The position numbers and the translations under genes were made by a program. A stretch of DNA of 64,000 bases from Mycoplasma leachii PG50 (GTDB lineage: Bacteria; Bacillota_I; Bacilli_A; Mycoplasmatales; Mycoplasmataceae), in contig NC_014751.1 of assembly GCF_000183365.1 (NCBI RefSeq), forward strand, positions 62,001 to 126,000, in the 5' to 3' direction. A model generated the notes under the pieces. The model was not told where the DNA came from, did no database searches, and saw nothing but the letters and a program-made list of their open reading frames with translations. Positions 18,900 through 32,478 of this stretch are shown piece by piece; positions within the stretch are counted from its first letter, which is position 1; every line of letters begins with the position of its first letter.

Positions 18900-18926
18900 A
18901 TCCCAAGTTTTTTGCTTGAGATTTTT
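18900..18926 (+). terminator. Terminator after metG
   Basis: Stem ATCCCAAG / CTTGAGAT (one mismatch) with T-rich loop, followed by TTTTAATTTTT. It lies just after the metG stop at 18895. Confidence 0.6.
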
Positions 18927-19074
18927 AATTTTTAAAAAAGGAGGTATAAGGATATCATAAAAAAATAATTTAGTTTTATTATTAGCAATTTATATTAAAA
19001 AATGAAAAACCTTTTTACTTTTAAAAAAATTTTCACATAAAAATAGATGAAGATATTATAAAGGAGAGTTGAAA

Positions 19075-20718
19075 ATGAAAAAACTTTTAACAATTTTAAC
19101 AACTTTTATTGGAGTTAGTGGGTCAGTTTCAACATTAATTTCATGTAAAGCAGCAAGTTTTGCTGAAGGTGTACTAGGTCAAAGAGTACTTGTTGTTACT
19201 GATGGAGGAAATATTAATGATAAAACATTTAATGAAAGTTCTTGAGAAGGTGTAATTAAATTTGGCTCTCAAATTCATAATAACTTTAATATTACAGATG
19301 AAAATATAGCTAGAAAATTTGATTATGCTAGCTCAATTGGTGGAAAAACTAAATGAGATAATAATACTCATTCATTTATAGAACAAGATTATGAATATGC
19401 AAAAGATAAAAGTAATAACTATGTTGAAAATCCTGATCATACAATTGATGCTTTTAGAACTTCATACAATACTGCGATATATAAAAAGGCTGATGCATTC
19501 CTACTAGCAGGATTTGGACATTTAGGAGCTGTTGATTATGCTGCTGAAAGAATGAAAAAAGCAGGAAATAAGACAGTTGTTTTATTGGATGCTAAATTTG
19601 ATAGAGAAAATGTTATTTCAGTTTTATTTAACTCAGAATTAGCTGGATTTAATGCAGGTTGAGATGCTATTATGTGAGCAAATCTCCCGAAAATGACTAG
19701 TTTAAATAGTGGTAAGTTTTCAAAAGAAGCACTACAAGCTTCTAATAGTTCTAGTGATATGCCTTTACAGGGATCAGTAGCAGGTAATAAATACATATCA
19801 ATTGGTATGTTTGGTGGTATTACTAGTAAAAATGCTGTTGATAACTATATGTGAGGACTTCTTGCAGCAATGCATGTTTATAATAGTAAAATTGCAAATA
19901 AAGAAATTGAATTAGAAGATAACAAAGGTCAAAAAGTTAAATACAAATTACAACCTGTTTATTTTGCAAATCAAGGGATAAAAGCAACTATTGATAAACT
20001 AGTTGATGTTAATGAAAATACTTGATTTTCAAAAAGTTTTGATGTTGGTGGAGCCACAAAATCAGGAGTAGTTGATGCATTAATTAGAAACCAAGCAGAT
20101 ATAATTTTTCCAGTTGCTGGACCACAAATTAATGATGTTTTAGAAGCTACAGGTCATAAGCCTTATGTAATTGGTGTTGATACTGATCAAGTAACTAGTG
20201 TTGGTTCATCAAAAAAAGGTAATGAGATTAGATTTATAACAAGTGCTAAAAAGAACATTGTTTCAGCTTCGGTTTATGCTTTAAATAGAGCTAGATCGCT
20301 ACAAAAAGCTGTTGTTGATAATAAAGAATATATTTCAAATAAAAGTAATGAAATTCAAGATGGAAAAACTTTAGTTGGAAAAGAAGTAGACTGATCAATT
20401 TCATCTTCAAGAAAATCTGATACAAAGTGAAGCATTAAAAAAGTTAATGGTTCTTTAACTAATGCAGCTAACTTATCTGTTGAATCAATTGATTATTCAA
20501 AAGATAAAGCTAAAAAAATAGAAGAAGATCTTAAAAAAACTCTAGAAAAATCAGGAATTACATTTAAAGAATACTTATCAAAGACATCTCTAGATAAAGC
20601 ACTGGAATCAATACAAAAAAACATTCAAGATAACGAATGAGATAGTTTAACACTAAGTGCTAATGGCATAGCAGGAATAAAAGATTACTGACAAATGTTA
20701 ATTAAGTCAACTAAATAG
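19075..20718 (+). CDS. rnsB: BMP-family nucleoside-binding lipoprotein of the Rns importer
   Basis: 547 residues; ATG at 19075 behind AAAGGAGAGTTGAAA. Signal peptide with lipobox STLISC. The periplasmic-binding fold of the BMP/PnrA family is indicated by VLVVTDGGNINDKTFNESSW, ADAFLLAGFGHLGAVDYAAE, KYISIGMFGGITSKNAVDNY and ADIIFPVAGPQINDVLEATG, with YVIGVDTDQ. Such proteins capture purine or other nucleosides and deliver them to the ABC permease. The C-terminal about 100 residues are an extra lysine-rich helical tail. It is followed after 17 bases by the ATPase, so the four genes form one importer operon. Mycoplasmas cannot make purines or pyrimidines, so this system is normally essential. Confidence 0.9.
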
Positions 20719-20735
20719 AATTGGGAGCATAACTT

Positions 20736-22343
20736 ATGAATAAAGAAGAAGAAATTAATTATGCTATTGAAATGCAAAATATTACTAAAACATTTTTAAA
20801 TGGTTCTATAGTTGCTAATGATGATATTACTATTAGAGTTAAAAAAGGAGATATTCATGCATTAGTTGGTGAAAATGGAGCTGGTAAATCTACATTAATG
20901 TCAATTTTATTTGGTTTATATCAACCAACATCTGGAATTATAAAAGTTAATGGAAAAGAAGAAATAATATCAAATCCAATTAAAGCTAATAAACTAGGAA
21001 TAGGTATGGTTCATCAACATTTTAAATTAGTTGAAGTAAATACGGTTTTAGAAAATATTATTTTAGGTGTTGAACAAACAAGGGGAAAAATCTTTTTAAA
21101 TAAAGCAAAAATGCGTGCTGAATTAATTGAAATTATGAACAAATATGGTTTGTATGTTGATTTAGATGCAAAAATTCAAGATATTTCAGTTGGACTACAA
21201 CAACGTGTAGAAATTTTAAAAATTTTATATAGAAAAGCAGATATATTAGTTTTTGATGAGCCTACTGCAGTTTTAACACCACAACAAATCCAATCTCTTT
21301 TACAAATAATGAAAAACCTCCAAAAAGCAGGTAAAACTATTATTTTCATTTCGCATAAAATGGATGAAATCAAAGAAGTTGCAAATGTTGCTACAGTTAT
21401 TAGATTAGGTAGAAAGATAACAGATTTACAAGTTAGTGAAGTTAGTGGAAATGAAATAGCAGAAGCAATGGTTGGAAGAAAACTTGTAGAAGTTAAAAAT
21501 AAGTATAAAAAAGTTTTATCTGAAGAACCAATATTAGATGTTATTAATTTAACAGTAAAAAAAGATTCTAATCATAAAGTTTATGGACTAGAAACTTTTA
21601 ATGTTAAAGTAAGACCTGGTGAAATTGTAGCTATTGCTGGAGTTGAAGGAAATGGACAACGTGAATTAATCCAAGCAATTACAGGACTAGTAAAACCAGT
21701 TTCAGGCGGTGTTGTTTATAAAAAAATAAACATTGCTAATAGTAGTATTAAGACAAGATATGATATGGGTATGGCCCATATTCCTGAAGATCGTCACAAA
21801 CATGGAATGTTATTGGATTTTTTAGTTGAAGAAAATATTGTAAGTCAAGAAATTGACAAAAAACCATTTTCTCAATTTGGATTTATTAATAAAAAAGCAA
21901 TTTCAAGATATGCACAAACAATTATTAAAGAATTTGATATTAGAGGTTCAAGAAATGGAACCGTATTAGCTAGAGGTCTTTCTGGAGGCAATCAACAAAA
22001 AGCTATTGTAGGAAGAGAAATTAAAAGAGAACACGATCTGTTAATTGTTGTTCAACCTACGCGTGGCCTTGATGTTGGAGCTATAGAAAATGTTCATTCT
22101 CAAATTTTAAAAGAAAAAGAAAAAGGTAGAGGAATTTTGTTAGTTTCTTATGATTTAAACGAGATAATGGCTCTTGCAGATAGAATAGTTGTTATTAATG
22201 ATGGGAAATTAATTGGTGAATTGCCAGCAAAAAAAGCTAAAAAAGAAGAAATTGGGGCTTTAATGACAGGTCAGACTTTAGAACAAATTAAAAATAATAA
22301 AGTTAAAAAAGATAGTGAGGTGGTGGTAGAAAATGCAATCTAG
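20736..22343 (+). CDS. rnsA: Nucleoside ABC transporter ATP-binding protein (two ABC domains)
   Basis: 535 residues; ATG at 20736, ribosome site GGGAG. Two tandem nucleotide-binding domains: the first with Walker A VGENGAGKSTLMSILFG, Q-loop region GIGMVHQHFKLVEVNTVLEN, signature ISVGLQQRVEILK and Walker B ADILVFDEPTAVLTPQQIQS; the second with AGVEGNGQRELIQAITG, HIPEDRHKHGMLLDFL, signature ARGLSGGNQQKAIVGREI and LLIVVQPTRGLDVGAIE. The degenerate Walker features of domain two (GVEGNGQRE, QPTRGLD) are standard for the sugar/nucleoside YufO-RbsA class. It energises the RnsC-RnsD permease. The end overlaps the rnsC start by 11 bases. Confidence 0.95.
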   Translation: MNKEEEINYAIEMQNITKTFLNGSIVANDDITIRVKKGDIHALVGENGAGKSTLMSILFGLYQPTSGIIKVNGKEEIISNPIKANKLGIGMVHQHFKLVEVNTVLENIILGVEQTRGKIFLNKAKMRAELIEIMNKYGLYVDLDAKIQDISVGLQQRVEILKILYRKADILVFDEPTAVLTPQQIQSLLQIMKNLQKAGKTIIFISHKMDEIKEVANVATVIRLGRKITDLQVSEVSGNEIAEAMVGRKLVEVKNKYKKVLSEEPILDVINLTVKKDSNHKVYGLETFNVKVRPGEIVAIAGVEGNGQRELIQAITGLVKPVSGGVVYKKINIANSSIKTRYDMGMAHIPEDRHKHGMLLDFLVEENIVSQEIDKKPFSQFGFINKKAISRYAQTIIKEFDIRGSRNGTVLARGLSGGNQQKAIVGREIKREHDLLIVVQPTRGLDVGAIENVHSQILKEKEKGRGILLVSYDLNEIMALADRIVVINDGKLIGELPAKKAKKEEIGALMTGQTLEQIKNNKVKKDSEVVVENAI

Positions 22344-24891
22344 AATATGCTGAATGTTAATTAAAAAAACAAAATATTTATTTAATTCAGATAAAACAAA
22401 AAGCAAATTAAAGTTTATAAAGGGTTCTTTATTTTCAATTATTATGGGATTTATTGTTTCTGGTATTTTTCTTTCATTGTTAAAAATAAATCCCTTTACA
22501 TACTTTGCTCTTTTGTTTGGAATTAACTTTGATAAAAACTTTTATCAAATAAGTTTAAACTGAATGGCAGTATATATTGTTGCAGGATTATCAATGGCTG
22601 TTGCATTTAAATCAGGGGTATTTAATATTGGAGCACCTGGTCAAATACTAACAGCTACAAGTGTTTCAACAATTTTATTTTTCTATATAAAAGGTCCAAA
22701 AACAACAACAATAAATGCTTCAATGATTGTTTTAATGCTAATAGCTTGTATTATTTCAGCTAGTTTTTTAGCACTTATTGCAGGAATATTAAAAGCTTTA
22801 TTTAACATACATGAAGTTGTTTCAACAATTTTATTAAATTGATCAGTATTTTATATATTTAAATGATTTTTTAACAAATTTAAAGACTTTTCAGGTGGTT
22901 TATCATTTACATCAAAAAATATTCCATCAGATCAATTGGTTATTGGTTCAAATACTGTAATTATTCCCTTATTAATAGCTTTAATTTGTGTGATTTTGGT
23001 TTGAGTGTTATTTTCAAAAACAACTTTAGGTTTTAAGTTAAAAGCAATTGGTTCATCAATAACTGGTTCTAAATATATTGGAATTAATGTTAAAACTCAA
23101 ATTATGAGCTCATTAGCTTTATCAGGAGCAATAGCAGGAATTGCAGGATTTATTTTAATATTTACAGTCACACCAAATAACTTTTTTGCTTCTAATAGTC
23201 TACCAACTGTTGGATTTGATGCAATTGCAGTTTCACTAGTTGCTTTTAATAACCCTATAGGAATTATTCCAATTGGTTGATTATGAGCAGTGATCAAAAC
23301 CGGAGGAGGCCCTGTTTCTTCACTATATGGTATTTCAACACAAATAAGTGGATTAATTTCAGGAGTTCTTATTTACTTTACAGCAATTGTTTCTATATTT
23401 ATTGTTTTTAAACCTTGAGAGTTGTTAAAAAATAAATTTAATTTATTAACATCACCTACAAGTAGAGAAATTGTTTGAAAATTATATCTACATCTTTTGA
23501 TATTAAGATTTAAAAAAATCTTTTTAATTTTTATAAAAGAGTATAAACAACAAGCAAATGATAGTTATAAAAATTATGTTGTTAAAAATAAAATTAAAAA
23601 ACAAATGCAATTACCTCACTTGTTTTGAAATGGTAGAAAAAATATTAAACTAGAATTTAAAAAAAATATTAACCAATCAATCGATTTAATTAAAAATAAA
23701 ATTATTGATATTAAAGCATTTGTTAAAGAAGATAAAACAAGACTTAGTGTTAATGGATTAAAAACTAATTTAAAAGAACAATTAAATTTAATAACAACTA
23801 AATTTGTTTTAAAATCTTATGATTTAGATTTAAAGTTAGCTGATCATAAATATAAAATCACACAAGTCAAACAAAATATTTTAAATAAATATCAATCAGA
23901 TATAAAACAAATTAAAAAAGAACATAAGTTAAAGATTCAAGAAATTAAAGTTTTTAAAGAAGCACAAATAGGAGTTTTATTTCACGAATTTCAATATCGT
24001 GATAATGTAATTGAAATTAAAGCTAATAAACTAAAAACTATTGCATTGCTTAATGAACAAATTAAAAATATTAAGTCTAAGTTTAATTTACAAAAAGAAA
24101 ATTTGAAATTGAATAAAAATTCATATGATAATAAACATTTAGAACAAATTAATAAGATTAAACAAGAAATTAAAGAAGTTAAAAAGCAAACTAGTGTTAA
24201 GCTTTTAGAAGAAAAAAATAAATTTAAAACTCAAAAAGGCAATGTTAAAAAAGAAAAGGTTCAATTACAAACTATTTTAGAACAATATAAAACTTATCTT
24301 AAAGAAGAAAAACAACGCTTTATACAAGCTAAAAAACAAGCTCTTGTTAATAAGCACAAACGTTTAGAACTTATTGATATGAATCGTTCTAAATTAGAAG
24401 TTAATAAGGCTATTGTTTTATTAAATGATCTAAAGACATTAGTTATGACTAATATAGATAAAAACTTAAATAGACAAGCAATAAAATCTAATGATAAAAC
24501 TTTAATAAAGGCTTTAAAAATAAAGTCACAAATAGATGAAATATTTGGTTCTAATATTATTAGTGAATATGATGCACCTGAATATATTAGACAAAAAGTA
24601 AAAATAAGTTTAAAAACATTTAAATTAATAATCTTTTTAGAAAAGCAAATTTCTTATACTAATTGTAGAGTTGAAGAACAAGAACTAATTAATAACTATA
24701 AAACTTGAATTGATAAAGCAAATCAAATTATTGATAAAGATAAACAACAATATTTATTAGCAATTAAGCAACAGCCAAGAGAAACACTAACTGATTTAGA
24801 GCAATTATTTAACTTAGAAAAAACATTAAAACAACAAACTAATTTAAAGATTATGAATTTAGAAAAATCAGTACTAAAGGAGGTTAAGTAA
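22333..24891 (+). CDS. rnsC: Nucleoside ABC transporter permease with long coiled-coil extension
   Basis: 852 residues. The ATG at 22333 overlaps the rnsA end (GAGGTGGTGG upstream); an alternative ATG is at 22354. The N-terminal about 370 residues form a BPD_transp_2 permease: SIIMGFIVSGIFLSLLKINP, AVAFKSGVFNIGAPGQILTA, NIHEVVSTILLNW, GINVKTQIMSSLALSGAIAG and so on, giving 8-10 membrane segments. From about residue 390 to the end the protein is a lysine/glutamate/glutamine-rich coiled coil (for example NKIKQEIKEVKKQTSVKLLE) of some 450 residues with no membrane segment. Family permeases are about 350 residues, so the extension is unusual. It probably lies in the cytoplasm. The frame is continuous, so this is a true fusion or elaboration. 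Confidence 0.92.
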
Positions 24892-24893
24892 AA

Positions 24894-25871
24894 ATGGCAA
24901 TTTTATTTAATATTAGTATTTTAACTTGAGGACTTGCTTTAGTTGGTGTTTTATTGTTTGCTTCTTTATCATCACTTGTTAGTGAAAAAGCAGGAGTTGT
25001 TAACATTGCTGTTGAAGGTATGATGATTATTGGAGCTTTGGTTGTTTCTATTTTAGGAACTTATTTAACAACAAATGATCAAAAGAGTAATTATACTCAA
25101 ATACCAATAGTTTTACTAGCGGGAGTAATTACAGCAATTTTTGCACTATTACATGCTTTTCCATCAATCACATTAAAAGCAAACCAAATTGTTTCAGGAA
25201 CTGCGATTAATATTTTAACAATAGGTCTTGGAATATTTTTATCAACATCAAATTGATTTGGAAAGCAATCACAAGTTATTGCTAGTGGTTATACTTCAAT
25301 AAATGTAATTAATATAACTAAAACAGTTGGTTCTAAAACTCAAGTAGTTGCAAGTATGTTACCTATTTGAACAATAATAGCTATTATTTTTGCGATTGGA
25401 TTATTTGTTTTTTTTAAATATACAAAACAAGGAATGAGATATGCAATGGTTGGAGAAAACCCAAATGCTATTGATGCAGCTGGAATTAGTGTAACTAAAT
25501 ATCGATATGTTGCAGTAATTTTATCAGGATTTTTAGCAGGAATTGGAGGAGGAGTATTTGTTGTTACTACAGTTAGTGGTGGTGGATTATTTAGTGGAAA
25601 TATATTTGGATATGGATTTTTAGGAATTGCTATTATGATTTTTGGACAATGAAGAATTTTATTTATTACAATTGGAGCCATTATATTTTCATGACTATTT
25701 GCTTTAGGACAACAAATAGGAACAATTTCAACAAATAAAACTATTCAAAGCATATCAATTTTATTTAATACTTTACCATTTATTTTAACTATTGTTGCAA
25801 TGGTATTATTTAGTAAAACTTCTAAAGCTCCAGCAGCAGTTGGAATACCATTTGATAAATCAAAAAGATAA
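24894..25871 (+). CDS. rnsD: Nucleoside ABC transporter permease
   Basis: 325 residues; ATG 3 bases after the rnsC stop, with AAAGGAGGTTAAGTAAAA. Eight to nine membrane segments. Family motifs are present: SEKAGVVNIAVEGMMIIGAL, NQIVSGTAINILTIGLGIFL, GMRYAMVGENPNAIDAAGIS and GFLAGIGGGVFVVTTVSGGG. It pairs with RnsC to form the channel. It is the last gene of the operon, followed by a strong bidirectional terminator shared with gyrA. Confidence 0.94.
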
Positions 25872-25904
25872 ATAATTTTTTAACAAGTTTTTAAAATAAA
25901 AATT

Positions 25905-25938
25905 AAAAAACCGAACTTTTATGATGTTCGGTTTTTTT
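25905..25938. terminator. Bidirectional terminator between rnsD and gyrA
   Basis: AAAACCGAAC, 9-base loop, GTTCGGTTTT with T runs on both strands; serves the converging rnsD and gyrA transcripts. Confidence 0.9.
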
Positions 25939-25941
25939 ATT

Positions 25942-28446
25942 CTAATCTTCTTCAAAATCTTCGTTTTCAAGGCCATGTTTACGGTATTCTAAAGTAATTG
26001 CATTAATTTCTTGATTATCTGCTAATCTAATTGCTTTAACTCCACTAGCATTTCTTGAAAGCGAAGGAATATTTGAAACTTTAGTCTTAATTAAGTTTCC
26101 ATCACTTGAAATAATTAAGATTAAATCAGTTTCTCTAGCATCAATAATAGCTTTGAATTTACCAGTTCTTTGGTTTAAATTCATTACTTTTATACCTTTA
26201 CCATTTCTTCCACTAATTCTATAATCATCAATTGGTGTTTTTTTAAATAAACCTTTATTTGAAACAGTGGTAATATGAGTTAATTTAAATGAACTAATTG
26301 CTCCAACCACAACATCATTAGCTTCTAATTTTAATGCCCTAACTCCAGAACCAACTCTAGATTGTGGATTAACTACGCTTTCTTTAATTCTAATTACTTT
26401 TCCAGACTCATTAGCAATAAAAATAGTATCTTGTCCAGTTGTTGCAAATACTGAAATTAGTTGATCGTTTTCTCTTAAATTAATTGCTTTTTTACCATTT
26501 CTATTAATGTTTTCAAATTCAGAAATTTTAGTTCTTTTAATCATTCCCTTTTGAGTAACAAAAGTTAAATAATTGAATTTTTCTTTATTGTTTCTTAAAG
26601 GTAAAATAGCTGTAATTTTATCTTCACTAGTTAAGTCATTTAAAAAGTTAACAATTGGTAATCCTCTAGCTGTTCTTGAATAACTTCTGATGTTATATAA
26701 CTTAGTTCTATAAACCTTTCCTGAATTAGTAAAAAATAATACTCAATCCTTAGCTTTTCCCATTGTTGCTATATCAATAGGATCATTTGGCTCTACATTA
26801 ACACTAACTCCACGTCCACCGCGTTTTTGGATTCTAAACTCATCTGGATTAATTCTTCTAATATAACCTTCTTGAGATAATAAGATCATTCATTTTAGAT
26901 CAGGAATCAATTCTTCATCTTCAATATTAATCAATTCTTCATCAATTAATTCTGTTCTTCTATTATCTCCAAACTTGTCAGCTATTTCATTTAATTGATT
27001 TTTTAAAACATTATCTTGTTCTTCTTTTGTGTTAATCAAAAGATCTAAATAAGTCAAGCGCTCTTTAATATTAGTCATTTCTAAAGTGATTTTGTCTCTT
27101 TCTAAACCAACTAATCTTTGCAAACGCATATCTAAAATAGCTTTATTTTGTTCTTCATCAAAGTTATATTTATTAGTTAATTGAATTTTAGCTTCATCAC
27201 TAGTTTTAGAATTTTTAATAATATTAATAACATCATCAACATTATCTAAAGCAATATGTAAAGCTTCTAAAATATGATAACGCTTAGTTAATTTATTTTT
27301 TTCAAAAATAGAACGTTTTATAATAACATTAACTTGAAACTCAACATAGTTTTTAATAATAGTTTTTAAGTCTAATAAAACAGGTAAATTATTATTTAAA
27401 GTTAATAAATTAATCGAAAAACTTGATTGTAAAGCAGTGTATTTATAAAGTTTAGATAAAACAACATCAGGATTAGCATCTTTTTTTAATTCAATAATGA
27501 TTCTAATACCTTCATAATTTGATTCATCTCTAATATCAAAAATACCTTCAATAGTTTTGTCTTTAACTAATTCAGCTATTTTTTCAATAATTTTAGCTTT
27601 ATTAGTTTGATATGGAATTTCAGTAACTACAAATCTATCGTGCTTTTTATTTTCTTCAAAATCAATTTTTGCTCTAATAATAACACTACCTCGTCCTGTT
27701 TTATAACCTTCGCGCATTTTTGTTCCATTAGTCATTAAAGCGCCAGTTGGAAAATCAGGACCTAAAATATAATTGTCTAAAATCTCATCAATAGTAATAT
27801 CATTATTATCAATATAAGCATTAATAGCACTAACTACTTCTTTTAAATTATGTGGTGGAATTGAAGTTGCCATTCCAACTGCAATACCCATAGTTCCATT
27901 AACTAAAAGGTTTGGTAAATAACCTGTTAAATAAGCTGGTTCATGTTCACTAGCATCATAATTATCAATAAATGGTACTGTATCCATATCAATATCTTTT
28001 ATTAGATAATTTGATATCTTAGCTAGTCTAGCTTCAGTATAACGCATTGCAGCTGCACCATCTCCATCAATCGAACCAAAGTTACCATGACCATCAATTA
28101 AAGGATAACGATAAGAAAACTCTTGAGCCATTCTTACCATTGTTTCATAAACAGCACTATCTCCATGTGGGTGATACTTACCAATTACTTCTCCGACTAT
28201 ACGAGCAGATTTTTTATGTGGTTTATCTGAAGTAATTCCTAAATCATTCATTGCATAAATGATACGTCTATGAACTGGTTTTAATCCATCTTTTAAATCA
28301 GGTAGCGCACGACTTACAATAACACTCATTGCATATTCTAAGAAATCTTTTCTAACTTCTGTTGAAATATCAATAGGAGAAATTTTACCATGATAATGAT
28401 TTTGATTTTCATCTAAAAAATCATTATTATTGTTTTCATTATTCAT
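25942..28446 (-). CDS. gyrA: DNA gyrase subunit A
   Basis: 834 residues, normal for GyrA. ATG at 28446 after AGAAAGGTAGAAAATT. N-terminal breakage-reunion domain: [37 protein letters not shown], the quinolone-determining region [20 protein letters not shown], and the active-site tyrosine in [11 protein letters not shown]. The C-terminal beta-pinwheel repeats include the GyrA-box-like region QKRGGRGVS near 26820. It forms the A2B2 gyrase with GyrB, introducing negative supercoils. The gene lies 14 bases after gyrB in one operon. TGA tryptophans present. Confidence 0.97.
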
Positions 28447-28460
28447 AATTTTCTACCTTT

Positions 28461-30365
<1,905 letters not shown>

Positions 30366-30472
30366 TTATTCCACCCTCTCAGCCATTTTCCACACTAAAA
30401 AAACTCTTTTACAATAATATAATTATACCTTAAAAACCTATCTAACTTATTTTAAAACTATAGTTTAAATAG

Positions 30473-30664
30473 TAAAAAAACCCTGTATTTTTAGATACAG
30501 GGTATACTATTGGAAAATATTAAACATTTTCTAAATTGTTGTATTTAATTACAACAAAGAGTTTTGTTCTTACCTATTGACGTTGTAGAAAAAAGGAAAA
30601 TCAAGAAAGCTTATTTTAACTTATTTCTACATTTTTAATATAACATAAATACAAAGTTTGTAAA
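30473..30664 (-). ncRNA. Candidate small RNA or attenuated leader upstream of gyrB
   Basis: On the minus strand a promoter is readable: TTTACA (30664-30659), 16 bases, TGT-TATATT (extended -10, 30645-30637). The predicted RNA begins near 30631 and folds: TGTAGAAA pairs exactly with TTTCTACA 40 bases on; next a hairpin GTTGTA/TACAAC, then GAAAAT/ATTTTC, then the terminator ACCCTGTAT/ATACAGGGT with a T run at 30480-30473. Length is about 158 nt. gyrB starts 108 bases after the terminator, so it is either a free-standing small RNA or a gyrB attenuator. Not recognised as 4.5S, tmRNA, RNase P or 6S RNA. Confidence 0.55.
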
Positions 30665-30748
30665 GTGTTTTTTTAAAACTTTTTCCAATATTTATTACTT
30701 AAAAAATATTTGTAAATCATTTTCTTATTTTTAGTTAATTTAGCTTTT

Positions 30749-30881
30749 TTATTTATTAAATTGAGTAATAAATTCTTTAATTTTAGATATTGGTCTCTCA
30801 AGTTCTAGTATTTCTTTATCTATAGATTTTTCTTTTGCTCGGTATTCCGAAATCCGGACTTTTTTTAATCCGTTAAGTTTT
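30749..30881 (-). pseudogene. Gene remnant (about 43 codons)
   Basis: An open stretch without a start codon reads KLNGLKKVRISEYRAKEKSI then DKEILELERPISKIKEFITQ to a TAA at 30749. Composition is protein-like (charged coiled coil), with codons including CGG and TCG that are rare in the neighbours. Probably the 3' end of a lost gene; origin unknown. Confidence 0.35.
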
Positions 30882-30889
30882 TATTAAAA

Positions 30890-31663
30890 TTATTTTGTAA
30901 TAATTTTTTCTGATTTATCTAATTTTTGCTTATTAGTTGTTATTTTTTTATAGATAAAATTATTTAAATAATAAGTGAATATATATCCACTTATAAACAC
31001 ACCAAATATACCGATATTAACCAACATATATTTAATAATTCCAATATTATATGTAGAAATAAAAGAATAAGGAATTTTATTTACTCAAATTTTATCATCT
31101 AAGCTAATTCCTGGTAATAATCTTAATAACAATCATAAAGCATAAAAGCATAAAATACTAAAAGTTTGTAATGTACCTAGTCAGATTTGTTTTTTAGTTT
31201 TTTGATCATTTAAAGGAAATAAGCTAAAATAAGTAACTCATATTATTGGAATAATTACATGAATTGTTAATGCTCTATATAAAGTTGGAAAATCTTTATC
31301 ATCATTAATAATAGCTTGTCCCATTATAAATCCAGCTATATATAATAAGAAAATAAAAATTGATCATGAAGTAAAACTATATTCAGTGTATTTGTAAATA
31401 AAAATTTGTTTTGTTGTTAGCATTCTTGAAATTTTTAAACTACAAAAAATCATTACAAAAACAGCATATCACTCACTTAAAAAAGTAATATCTTGTAAAA
31501 AAATTACATCAGCTGATAATGTTTTTTTATGATATAAACCAAGTGATTTAGTAATAAAGTAAAGTGCTAAACAAGAAATAGCAAAAAATAATAATAAAGA
31601 TGAAATTATTAGTTCAAGTTTAAAATTTCTTTGTTTTTGAAATTCTTTAAATCGTTTTAGCAT
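30890..31663 (-). CDS. Polytopic membrane protein, paralogue of its neighbour (DUF1600-like)
   Basis: 257 residues. The ATG at 31663 has GGAGG inside the end of the upstream gene; an in-frame ATG at 31675 is less well placed. The two genes overlap by 17 bases. About six membrane helices: LIISSLLLFFAISCLALYFI, WYAVFVMIFCSLKI, WSIFIFLLYIAGFIMGQAII, IHVIIPIIWVTYFSLFPL, IWLGTLQTFSILCFYALWLL and MLVNIGIFGVFISGYIFTYY. Layout and motifs are shared with the upstream gene. Resembles the mycoplasma DUF1600 family (tentative). Substrate unknown. Confidence 0.75.
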
Positions 31664-32369
31664 CTGAACCTCCATATTTATTATTTATTATATTATTTAT
31701 TCAAGTCAGTAATAAATAAACAAAAAAATACAAAACAAATGAACTAAAAGATAAACTAATAAAAATTGTTCATCCTATATTTGATGGTTGTAGGGATGTG
31801 TATAAAAAAGGTTTGTCAATTAAATTAACTTGAACTTCTGGTGCTGTTCTATAAGTTATTCAACTAATATAACTTATTCCAACAGCTAAAATTCTTCACA
31901 TACCTATTAGTCTACTTTTTTTAGAAATAATCATATTAGTTCTAAAAAATATTAAATATAATAGCATACTAATTGGTAGTAAAAAATGCACATTAACAAC
32001 TCTTAATAAAGCAGATCAATTACTAATATGTGCTGTTTTATTAATAATTGATATACCCATAAAAATTAATCCTGTTGAAATTAACATACTAATAATGAAT
32101 AATTCTAATAGTTGAGCTTGATATAGTTGCTTTCTAATAAAGGCATTATATAAACATACACCAGCATAAAAAGTACAAATTCATAATCCTCAAATAGCAA
32201 TTGAAGATGAATTTAAAGCTAATATTATATCTAAATTAGTTGCCTCTTCAACATAAACTACATTAAAAGCATGTGTAATTCAATAAATAAAATTAGTTAT
32301 TAAATTAAGAATAAGAATTATTGAATAAAAAACAATGTCGCTTTTAATAGTTCTTTTTTGCATTTTCAT
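31647..32369 (-). CDS. Polytopic membrane protein (DUF1600-like)
   Basis: 240 residues; ATG at 32369 with TAGAGGTTAAA. Six membrane segments, including IVFYSIILILNLITNFIYWI, SSIAIWGLWICTFYAGVCLY, LFIISMLISTGLIFMGISII and VHFLLPISMLLYLIFF. The stretch with a histidine followed by proline-containing helices (VNVHFLLPISMLLYL) is matched in the downstream paralogue by LTIHVIIPIIWVTYF, which supports a common fold. Function unknown; possibly a transporter or lipid enzyme. Co-transcribed with the downstream copy. Confidence 0.75.
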
Positions 32370-32447
32370 TTTAACCTCTAATCATATCAATATACTATCA
32401 AATATTATAAAAAAAGAAAATAACAAAATTATATGCTTATTAATAAA

Positions 32448-32477
32448 AAAAGTGTTACAAAAATTTATAACACTTTT
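32448..32477. terminator. secA terminator
   Basis: AAAAGTGTTA, 10-base loop, TAACACTTTT, just after the secA stop; A/T runs on both sides, so it can act both ways. Confidence 0.8.
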
Positions 32478-32478
32478 A

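Noticed and set aside
28047..28235. Plus-strand frame within gyrA
   Set aside because: Shadow of the conserved gyrA active-site region.
30473..30664. 4.5S RNA, tmRNA, RNase P RNA or tracrRNA
   Set aside because: No SRP GGAAG/GAAGCAGC-type core, no tag-peptide or RNase P landmarks, and no CRISPR repeat to pair with.
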